From Macrothele yani (lineage: Eukaryota; Arthropoda; Arachnida; Araneae; Macrothelidae): a stretch of 64,000 nt of DNA. Of the stretch, positions 54,884 through 64,000 are shown piece after piece. Under the pieces are notes generated by a model. That model saw only the letters and a list, made by a program, of their open reading frames with translations, was not told the origin of the DNA and did not search any database. The stretch's first letter is position 1. The number at the start of each line of letters is the position of its first letter. Position numbers and translations under genes: made by a program. The DNA lies in NCBI GenBank assembly GCA_039090855.1, contig CM077013.1, forward strand, positions 135,243,240 through 135,307,239. The letters are read 5' to 3'.

Positions 54884-56130
54884 GTACATACAATACTTCC
54901 TACACATACAATTTAGTATTGCAACAGGTTGTAATTAAGAATGGCCTGTCTCTCATATTTTTAATAAAAAATACAATCTTCTTTTTCAAGTTCAATTCTG
55001 TTCATTCACTAGAAGTTACTTATCTGTACACTGAGAATTAAAATCCATGGCATATTTCCATTGTTCTTTTAATGGGTATAACAGAGTGTCATCACTAGAT
55101 TTTACTTTGGTTTAGTATTGTTATTATTATTTATAAGTGTAGCCTTCTTTTCTTTTCCAGTGAGTAAGAGCAGCGGAAAAATCCAGATCACATACCTCTC
55201 CATTTTTATTTTTTTTATTAAGAATAGAGATCTTGTCTCTCAAATTCGTGCTAAATCTTGCAAATAAATGTCATTAATCTGGTTTCACTTCTTATTCATA
55301 ATGTGGTTTTGATTAGAAAACCCTTTCAAAAGGTGCTGTGGTCAGTGAAATGGTTTTTGCAATCTAAGCTAACTCTGCAAAGCTTTCATAAACAGAAGAT
55401 CCATCAATAGCTGATGAAATGATTAAGAGACAGAAGTCCCTCATCTTCATTCCTTTATACCTTGTTAGCAGTGGCAAAATTTCTAAAAATTCTTTTCTTA
55501 AATTTTCTTCCTTCAAACCTGAAGTTTCTGTGCAGCAGTAAGGGACAATAACATTGTTTAATGAAAAAAAGCAAAACATTCTAACGCATTTTTTCCACAC
55601 ATGCCTTGGACTTTTGGGAGTCATGTTTTCCTGCAGCCCGAGATATTCGAAACCGAGAAGAGATGCGGAGCAGGGGTGGGAAAAGAGGGAGGGAGGACTT
55701 ACGTTTTCGATGGCGCAACTGCTATGTTGAACAGTCAAGGAAAAAAATAATTACATTTTTTTTTTAAATTAGATGTCTGTTTTTAAATCAGGATGGATAA
55801 TTTGGAGCAGTAAAAATATGTCCCAATTTTTTTATAGGGAGTAATTTTAGTTTTTAATGCGTGAAACACACCTGTCCAGGCATTAACATAAAGTGACACC
55901 ATATCTTCAATGTCACATTTGCAGAATGCCTTTCAATCAATGAACTGAGAAGAGACAAGGAAATGAATATTAATGGAGATTATATTTAACCCAGCTTTGT
56001 TTTGCTGACACCATAGTCAGTTTCCCCGAATACTCTCTCGAAGCTGCAGAGTACAATGCAAGAATTTTCTGACAAGTTTAAAGAAGTGGATTTAAAATCA
56101 CTCTCACTCACTCACTCACTCACTCACTCA

Positions 56131-56187
<57 letters not shown>

Positions 56188-56768
56188 TAAACAAAGTTAA
56201 TGTATAATGCTTTTACAGGTACTTAAGATTTGAAACATGAAATCTGATTGAAGTGAGAACTGAGAAAATCCAAGCAGCTTTGTTTGAGCTGTTTCCCTGA
56301 GCATTAGAAGCTTCAATAAAATGTCATAGAGGAAATGTACTAACCAGTTGGGGTAGATCATATATCAATCCTCAAAGAGTGTCCACTGCTTCTACCTGCC
56401 CTGTGAAACTGGGATTAGATTTCAGTGTGGTTTAGGTACACAGAGGCACATCTTATCCACAAAGTACAATCATGTGACAACTATGACTTCCAAGGAACCA
56501 CTGTGACCTTCCCTGCTTCCAATTACTACTGATGTCAGACAATACTAAAAACAGAACAAAACATACCCATTGCTTTTCATGATGTCAAAATCTCTTTTCA
56601 CTTCCACTCTGAACTGTCTTTGTTTCTGAGCCTCTACTTTTTCTTTCTTTTGTGCTGAATCTAGAACAATACATTTTATCTCCAAATTCACAGCAAATTT
56701 CGATTGTTATAAAAACTTTAAGGAAAATCTGTGCATTTTATTAATGTAATTTTAGAAAAATAAATGCA
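54884..56768. other. Unassigned stretch with a microsatellite
   Basis: A (CACT)n(CA)n tract runs from 56098 to 56187. The minus-strand ORF at 55364-55738 (124 codons, ends KMRDFCLLIISSAIDGSSVY) matches nothing I recognise. No other features. Confidence 0.5.
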
Positions 56769-56870
56769 TTGAGTATTTACAATCTTGGCCTTTTAAAAAA
56801 GGAAAAAACAAAATGCTGTAGGGGATCATCATCCCAGTCCTTCCCCCGCTGGATCCGCCATTGCCTTCAA

Positions 56871-57005
56871 CACACAAAATGTCCTTTTTTAAGAGCCACT
56901 TTGTTGTTCCTCCAACACACAAAATATCTTTTTAAGAGCCACCTTTTTGTTCATCCAACACTTTTTTGCTTCTCCTACACACAAAATGTCCTTTTAAGAG
57001 CCATT
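56871..57005. repeat. Short tandem repeat, three units
   Basis: Units of about 45-60 bp share ACACAAAATGTC.TTTTTAAGAGCCA.TT. The last is the most diverged. It lies in an ORF of 118 codons at 56769-57125 that I regard as chance. Confidence 0.75.
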
Positions 57006-57339
57006 TGGGAAAAAGAAAAACTAAAAACAGCTTGTGTTTCTCAGACTGTGGTATCGTATGATGTGAAATATAGATGTATCGTATGCGTGTATATAAATGA
57101 ATCTTGGGTACTGTCATTTCTGTAAGTGAGCCAAATGCTCTGAAGCTAATGAGATCTGAAATTGTTGAAATACGGTTGCCCCTTGATATATCGCATCTTT
57201 CGGGGAACAGGGAAAATGTGCAATATATCTGAGTTATACCCAAACCTTAAGTTTTTAACCTAACTATGTATTAAATTGTATAAGCAATTATGTATATAAA
57301 ATTTAGATCTTTTAATTGCATCTTAATGGTAATAATGGG

Positions 57340-57705
57340 AAAAGTGTGCAATTCACACATATTTTATGCATAGAACACACTAACAAAATTGAAGCTTTAG
57401 CTTTAATTATTGGCCCGGATAATGACATTCCTACTGTGTGCTGTTTCAAAAATCACATAAATAAAGTTTTGGCGATTTCTTCTCTGTTACTAAACCACAA
57501 CCATTTCCTTTATGAGCCACTGGTTTTATCAAGAGTGGTTACAAATTTTCGGAGCTTTGCTTTGACTTTCGTCCATCCATGAACAGTTGAAGGTCCAACA
57601 CCCAAAGTGCATTTGCCACGGCAACTTGCTTAGCACCATTTTTTACTTTTTTAACTGCTTCTAATTTTTCTTTCACTGAAACACTTACATGTTGTTTGGC
57701 ACCCA
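57340..57705 (-). pseudogene. Tigger transposase, CENP-B-like N-terminal domain
   Basis: From 57705: MGAKQHVSVSVKEKLEAVKK, VAVANALWVLDLQLF, GRKSKLRKFVTTLDKTSGS, and after breaks FLKQHTVGMSLSGPIIKAKA. It matches the two helix-turn-helix DNA-binding units of Tigger/CENP-B proteins. Stops follow, and the catalytic part is missing. Confidence 0.8.
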
Positions 57706-57894
57706 TATTGCCCTATCAGTTATCAGAAACAAATGACCACGATGAGGCTGTGAGAGTGTTTGAGTGTTGTCGCCAACTTCCTGCCCTCACCTACATACCC
57801 CATTTAAGCAGGTCCATTTTTTGTTGTTCTGAGTCACCGCATAGCAATGCTCAGTGCTAAAACCTCTGTCTGGCTGCACAATGTAAACATACAT

Positions 57895-58640
57895 GAGATT
57901 CTTCCGCGGATTCGCGGAATTCCGCTTTTTTTGTCATCATTTGCGTTATTCTCGAGATCGATGCAAAACTGAAGAGAAATTTCAGAGGATTAGTTAGAGG
58001 GGGGGGTGTTTTTTGATCTAGGGATGGTATTCTGTTTCTCAAAACGTTCAAAAAGGAAGTTAAATGGAGTGAAATTTTCCCTGTAATTATGATTTTTTTT
58101 TCTTGCGATGTTTCTTCTGCACAGTAGTGATTTCTTTTTGCTAAATATAATTTTATTCCATAAATATTTGCATTTCAGCTTAAAAATGGAAGAAAAATTC
58201 CGAAAACGAAAGTTGGCGCGTAAATTTCCCTGTGATCTTCAGGCACGAGATTTTGTCGTGGATTCAAAGAATTCCACCATTTCCATCGTCATTTTGATCG
58301 TTCTCGAGATCGATGCAGAACTGAACAGAAATTTGGGAGGGATTGGTGGTGGGGTCGCTTTCCATCGGTGGGCGGAATTCTGAATTTCAAAACTTTCAGA
58401 AACAGAGGTTAGACGGAGTGAAGGTTTCTCCCGTAATCGTAATGCTCTTTTCTCGCAATGTTTCTTCTACAAGGTTGTGTTAAATATAATTTTATTCTGT
58501 AAATATTTGCTTTGAAGCTTCAAAATGGAGGAAAACTTTCCTAAAACGGAAGTTAGACAGAGTGTAGATTTCACCGGTAGTCGTAATTTTATTTCTCCAC
58601 GATGTTACATTTATCTTGTGTTACTGTTAAACTTAAAAAT
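57895..58640. repeat. Tandem repeat with ~350-bp period
   Basis: Blocks recur at the same spacing: TTCTCGAGATCGATGCA near 57951 and 58301, GC(A/G)ATGTTTCTTCT near 58105 and 58456, and TATAATTTTATTC..TAAATATTTGC near 58146 and 58487. About two units, the second partly decayed, lie just before the LINE tail. Confidence 0.75.
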
Positions 58641-58676
58641 TTAAAAAAAAATTATATTTTGAATACAGTGATGTCA

Positions 58677-61600
58677 TACATATCACTAAGCTGTTCTCTG
58701 AGATTCAGAAGTTAGCTCCAAAAAGAAATACAAACTTCCAGATATTTTTACTTATTGTTGTCGTATTAAACTTCTCCATTTACATCGATCTTGACATACA
58801 ACTCGTGCTTCACTGATATCCATTACACGCCGTACACAAGATCTTTTATACTTCATACTCATAATCTTTTTCTCATGCAGACACTCTTGAATCTGATCCA
58901 CCCATGTCTTCCTTGGCCTTCCTCTGCCTTTCCTTCCTGCCACTTGGGCTGAAAAGATTTTCTTAGTAAGTATTTCATCACTCATTCTTTCAACATGGCC
59001 AAACCACCAAAGCATATTGGTCTCCACCTTGCTAACAACATTTTGCTTCACATCACACAACTGCAATACATCTTCATTTCTAACACAATCATATCATGTC
59101 TTGCCACAAACCCCACGTTAGTAACGCATTTCTCCAGCACACAAACGACTCCTATGTTTCTTCTGTAGTACCCAGGTTTCACTACCATACATCAGAGTAG
59201 GAACAATTACACTTTCAAACACAGCCATGCGGGACTCTCTAGAGAACCCATCATTCCTGTGAAAACCTCCCAGAGCAGCTATGACTTTCAAAGAAGAGTT
59301 CACTCACCTACTGATTTCACCATCCAACTTGTTCTCTCCGTCAAATATGCTTCCTGAATACACAAACTCACTCACCTGGTCAATCACAGTGCCATTTATA
59401 CTTACATTACATTCAGGGCTATCCGTTCCTCTCTCAAACACCATAACTTTGGTTTTTCCCTTATTTATACTCAGTTTGAATTTTATGCAAACTTTGTGCA
59501 TCCGAGTCAACATACTCTGCAACTCACTTTTGCTCTCTGCCAACAGGACAGTGTCATCAGCATACAGCAATCTGCACACACGGATATCACCAAGACATAA
59601 ACCACTATTATCTATTTTGGCATCACGCATGCATGCATCCATAAATATATTAAACAGCCATGGTGACATTACACAACCTTGTCTGACTCCTGCACCAATG
59701 GAAAACCATTTTGATAAAACACCATTCACTTGTACACAAGCTCTACTACCAGCATACATGGCTTTTACACTATTAAGTAGATTCCCAGTAACACCATATT
59801 CATTCAATACCTTCCACAAAAGTGTCCTATTCACTCGGTCGTAAGCTTTCTCTAAATCTATGAAGGCAGTAAAAACTTTCTTCCCAACAGCCAGATGCTT
59901 TTCAATCATCGTGTGTAATGCAAAAATCTGGTTAGTGCAGCCTTTACCAGGCATAAAACCACTCTGAACATCCCACACTTTCAATGATGTAAGACCCCGT
60001 ACTTTTTCAATAACAACCTTACCAAACACTTTCCCTGGCACACTCAGTAGGCTAATACCACAATAGTTCTTGCATTCAGTCTGATCACCTTTTCCCTTAT
60101 ACAAGGGAACAATGATAGCATCATTCCAATCCCGAGAGACCATTCCTAACTCCCAGCACAATTGGCAAGTTTCAGTTAACCAGTCAATTATAGAGTCGCC
60201 ACCATATTTCAACATCTCTGCAGTTATGCCATCAACTCCTGGAGTCTTACCATTCTGAAGAGATTTTAGAGCTTTACACACTTCTTCTCTTGAGATCCCT
60301 CCTGTGCTTTCATCCCTCATTGTGACATCATCTGCATCTGTCTCGGAATCATCTTTGCTTTCCTGATCTAATAACTCACAGAAGTATTCACCCCATCTGT
60401 CACTTAACTCATTGGGCTCCCATATCATTTTCCCAATCTCATTCTTCACACAACTTACAACTTAGTTTCCCCTATTTTTCCTGAGTCTCATGTACTTCCA
60501 GAACGACTTCCTATCTTTCCAAAAAGCCAGTTCATGCCTTTCCACTTTCTCCTTCCTATCTTTTGCCTTACTGTGGCAAACCAGCTTAGCAGCTTCACGC
60601 TTCTTACAGCGATATTCATCCACAGAGACTCTACCTTGCAACATCCCTAAATAGGCTTCCTTCTTTCTCTTTACTGCCTCTTTAATCTCACTATTCCACC
60701 AGGCATCACCTCTATTGTTACCCACTATTGTGGTGCCACAGACCTCTTTAGCAGCAGTGACAACACAGTTCTTAAAACATTCCCACTTCTTTTCTACATC
60801 CCTCTCACCAGACTTCAGATCCTTCAGTCGTTCTCTGAGTAAGTCAGAATACCACTGATTATCTTCAAGGAGCCTATCAACCTTTATTCTTTCTATCCTG
60901 GGTCTCTTCCTATTCCTTTTCCTCCAACCAACATTAAGTTTCACTCGTGACACTACCAAGTAATGATCAGAACCAACATCCGCACCTCTCATCACACGGG
61001 TGTCAACTACTAAGTGTTTCAAACGCTGATCGTAGACAACAAAATCTATCGCACTCTTTTGACCAAGAGTACGATTTTCCCAAGTATATGTGTGGATATA
61101 TTTGTGGTTGAAAAATGTATTAGATACGTACAAACCATTCTCAATGCAGAGTTCAATTAATCTTTCACCATTATCATTCACACAAGGATCATTAAACTTA
61201 CCCAGAACATTGTCAGAAATTGCATTCTGCACACCTACTCTAGCATTGAAATCCCCTGCTATTATAACTTTTTTTTAGCACCAAACTGGCTCAAAACAGC
61301 TTTCAGCTCATTTTAGAAATCTTCCTTCTTATCAGAAGGTTCCGAGTCACAAGGAACATACACTACAACAATTACAATACTCTGAAGTTTCACTTTCAAA
61401 CGAATCCAGAGAATTCTCTCATGCAACTATAGTGAATCAAGTTGTTCTTCATCTTTTCACTTAAAATCACACCTACACCAGCCTGTCCTCTCATATTATC
61501 CAATACTCCAGACCACACACTCACAGTGCCATTCACTTCTTCTACCCCAATTTCCTTCTTTTTGGTTTCACTTACACACAGCACATCCAGTTTATACTTA

Positions 61601-61935
61601 TTCATCTCCTCAATCACCTCACTCATCTTGCCATTTATACCTCTAGTATTCCATACACCAATCTTACATTCACTCAGCCGAGATCACTTTCTCATACACC
61701 GTTTAGAAAGTCCAGGTCGATTCCGTGGTGGACCGTCCTTTTCAAGTGTGGTAGGTCCACCATATCCCACACTTGAATCATTCTTAATATTTCTTTTTGT
61801 CTTTTTAATCATGTAAGTACATCAGTGTGGGGGATTAGCCCACAGCTGAGGGTTCCAGTTGGTCATTCAACCTAAGGATTCTGGAACAAAACCCAGTGAG
61901 TTGGGGTCTTTTCGCCAATGTCACACAGAACTAGC
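58677..61935 (-). mobile_element. LINE family 1, near-full-length copy
   Basis: About 3.26 kb on the minus strand. The 3' end lies at CATACATATCACTAAGCTGT (left), with a short (TGTA)-type tail; the 5' end lies at about 61935, where homology to the copy at 29516-32870 also stops. It carries endonuclease, reverse transcriptase and C-terminal domains with only a few lesions. Confidence 0.92.
58752..61690 (-). pseudogene. LINE polyprotein: endonuclease plus reverse transcriptase, few lesions
   Basis: From the start: CKIGVWNTRGINGKMSEVIE and LDVLCVSETKKKEIG (61396-61680); a frame change near 61270; IIAGDFNARVGVQNA, TLGQKSAIDFVVYD and GADVGSDHYLVVSRVKL (endonuclease end with SDH); then in the same frame through one in-frame TAA near 60460 into the reverse transcriptase: VPLYKGKGDQTECKNY, VFTAFIDLEKAYDRVN (motif A Asp), GAGVRQGCVMSPWLFNIFMD, CRLLYADDTVLLAES (motif C). 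A TGA near 59301 precedes NSSLKVIAALGGFHRNDGF, then WWFGHVERMSDEILTKK and KGRGRPRKTWVDQIQECLHE. Best-preserved LINE here; clade not assigned. Confidence 0.92.
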
Positions 61936-62352
61936 TTGCAGCTCTCCAAAATTCACAGAGGCCCTAGTTGCTGTTGTGTGTGCCATTGTTACCATGGAGC
62001 ACCCCAAGGAGGCAAACCCATCGCTCACTACGACCGCCTGCAGTGATGTGCTCCACCTTAATACATATTTACATAACAAATTTCAGTGAACAATTTTGTC
62101 TTGCTCACAGCACATTATATTCACACTGTTTTGCAATACATTCTTATTTTTCACCCATGCGGTTAAAAAGTTCAGCTTTTTTTTCCTTCATCAGTCTCAT
62201 GTATGTGTAAAGCAAAAATAGGTGCATAAACATTTTTCTGACTTAATGAAGCAAATGTGTGTAGGTAGTAAAAAAAAATGGGAGACAAGAAAAAAAAGTG
62301 CGATATGTTCTAAGCGTGATATGCAGAGGCGCAATATATTCAGGCGCTACTG

Positions 62353-63885
62353 TATATATTGCTGCAATTCATGTATCATATTAAAACCACATGAGTATGT
62401 AGCCACATACTATGTGTGAAGTAAATTTTAAACTTTCAGTTCAGTAATCATATTTTCAGATTTTAAACTTTGGATCCATAATTGATGTAGGGAAATTGAA
62501 AATTAAATATGAATTTCCTGAAAACTTTGAACCCATGTTAAACTACGACAACATTATGGTTGAATGCAGAAAATTTTTTTGTATTGTTTTGCAGTTGTAT
62601 CAAGCATTTTGGTATTTGGTTTGTAAAACATGTGTGAGAGATTGATGAGCAAGAACAAAAATATAATACAACAATGCAAGTGTTTGGTAGAATGTTTATC
62701 TCTGGTCTTTGTGTGAATATAACTAATTTAAGTTTGTACCTTAAATTGTAACATTCAGTCATTAGATTTAACTGAAGAAGATACTGAATCTGTTGGAAAA
62801 GAATAAAATAGTTGGAAGAAGTTAAGATACATACTTCCAAGAACAAGTTATTTAAATCTTGTTGAGCAGGCAAACAACCACGAAGCTTAAGTTTGAGCCT
62901 TGTGCATAAATGGGAATACTTATTTATTGTATGAAAAGAAGTGTGCATATAATGTTTACTGTATTTGCACTTCATAGTCTAATGAATTAAAATGTGTTTA
63001 GAAATAAGTACTTTAAAAACCTTAAAAAAAAAGTATGAAAACACTGCACTAGTAGATGATCTGTATCAAAAATCAGATGCAGAAATGTTTATGGCATTGC
63101 ACACTTTTAGTTTCCACATTACTTCTGTTGAGTTGCAAGTTTTTTTGTCTCCCCCCCTATCATGAACTTTACATAGTAACAAAAAGGTCTCAGTATTTGG
63201 CTGGTACATTTTTATGTCTTAAACATGTAGTCCCCTCCCCTCTGCCTCATCTATGTGTTAAATACAAAAACAATCTACTGGAAATTTCTTCAAGGTGTTG
63301 TACAACTGTATTATTCCACTGCCTTAATTACAAATTAGCAGAAACTAAATTTTGGCACAGTCTGGGAATTATCATTTCACTATCTAAGAATGGTTAATAG
63401 TTTAAACTTATGTTTAGGCCATTTTGGTGTAATTGAAAACACTGTGGGCGGTGGGGTGGAGGGAGGTCTTAATACAAGCTGTCTGCAGCCCATTTGAAAT
63501 ATTTGTTATCAAAATGCTGCTTTAATGTGATGAGTTTGATACATCAGGTTTGTAGAATAACTCAATAGACTGGAAAGACTTTTTGTATTGTTCCAACATA
63601 ATTATAAATACAGTTTCCCAGTTTTTTATACCATGTTAATGTTTCTTCTAGTTGGCTGTAATGATTGATTGGTATGATTGAAAGCACACACAATATTTTG
63701 TCCCCATTAACACAATTTGTAGAACATCCTGATTTGAATTTTTTTTTTTTTTTTTTTTTTTTTTGGCAAAAAGATGTGCTCTGTGTGCCTAAGGATTTAG
63801 TGGCATTATTTTGTTCTGGAAGGTTAAACGTTAGTTTTTCTGTTTTCAGGAGCTTTTATTAAAATCCCCAAAATGCCCCCTCCCC
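62353..63885. other. Unassigned stretch
   Basis: AT-rich, with poly-T at about 63739-63765. Minus ORF 62538-62975 (145 codons) has no recognisable motif and no splice support. No further glycosyltransferase exon was seen. Confidence 0.5.
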
Positions 63886-64000
63886 CTTTTCTGGTAGCAC
63901 AGTGGCCGCTGGCTTCTGATCATCTGTCCAAGATGGTTATGGGTTCAAATCTCGGTGAGGCATGGATGTTGTGTTTGTCTTACAGCACTGGCTCACTCCC
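63886..64000 (+). repeat. tRNA-derived SINE, copy 6, cut by the window end
   Basis: A-box-like TGGTAGCACAGTGG, B box GGGTTCAAATC and the GGCATGGATGTTGTGTTTGT block. The body continues past 64000. Confidence 0.88.

Larger units (their letters stand above)
57171..62352 (-). mobile_element. pogo/Tigger element split by a LINE
   Basis: Candidate ends: CGGTTGCCCCTTGATATATC near 57173 and the complement of CAGTAGCGCCTGAATATATT ending at 62352. The transposase N-terminus lies at 57340-57705. The LINE at 58677-61935 and a tandem block fill most of the rest. The DDE core was not found. The pairing of the two ends is inferred. Confidence 0.6.

Noticed and set aside
56769..57125. A 118-codon ORF with repeated segments
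   Set aside because: The repeats are a three-unit minisatellite, and nothing else suggests coding.
62459..62530. Possible exon after ATATTTTCAG
   Set aside because: In the required phase it stops at the second codon and shows no family motif.

Overview
This is a eukaryotic (animal) window. It holds three exons of one spliced host gene on the + strand; most of what I can identify in the rest is layered transposable elements. The host gene is a beta-1,4-galactosyltransferase-family glycosyltransferase. Its exons lie at 12215-12449, 22900-23087 and 39355-39477, separated by introns of about 10.4 and 16.3 kb. The exon lengths (235, 188, 123 bp) match the 236/188/123 bp exons I recall for vertebrate B4GALT genes, apart from one missing base in the first, which is also where the reading frame breaks. 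The residue that sets donor choice (Tyr289 in bovine beta4Gal-T1) is Leu here, which predicts UDP-GalNAc use. The first exon(s) and the last exons were not found and probably lie outside the window.

The organism is most likely an invertebrate with a large, AT-rich genome: long introns, many Tc1/mariner, pogo/Tigger and hAT copies, APE-type LINEs, and a tRNA-derived SINE. A marine arthropod such as a horseshoe crab would fit, but nothing in the sequence proves it.

Layout. 1-12.2 kb (upstream of the first visible exon): a dispersed repeat, a Tigger remnant, a Tc1 copy split by about 3.8 kb of other DNA (including a SINE and an endonuclease-like ORF), a mariner split by a hAT fragment, and another Tigger fragment. 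12.4-22.9 kb (first visible intron): a mariner split by a LINE that is itself split by a SINE, two Tc1 copies with terminal inverted repeats, two foldback elements, a 146-bp tandem array and a Tigger element with TA duplications. 23.1-39.4 kb (second intron): a degenerate array of about 160-bp units, a nearly open Tc1, two LINE copies head to tail, two Tc1 copies of one family in opposite orientation, a 0.68-kb foldback, and a hAT element with a perfect 8-bp duplication that carries a heat-shock-like promoter and a nested Tc1. 39.5-64 kb (third intron or beyond): more SINEs and LINEs, a hAT (with perfect 8-bp duplication) nested inside another hAT, a mariner, a second copy of the DR1-bearing array, and a nearly intact LINE inside a Tigger element.

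The most unusual signals are: the Leu at the donor-specificity site and the one-base lesion in the glycosyltransferase; foldback elements whose arms carry a hammerhead-like core in both orientations; an array in which each 146-bp unit carries a perfect nuclear-receptor DR1 site; and three heat-shock elements just upstream of a TATA box inside a hAT element. No bacterial genes, CRISPR arrays, rRNA or functional tRNA genes were seen.
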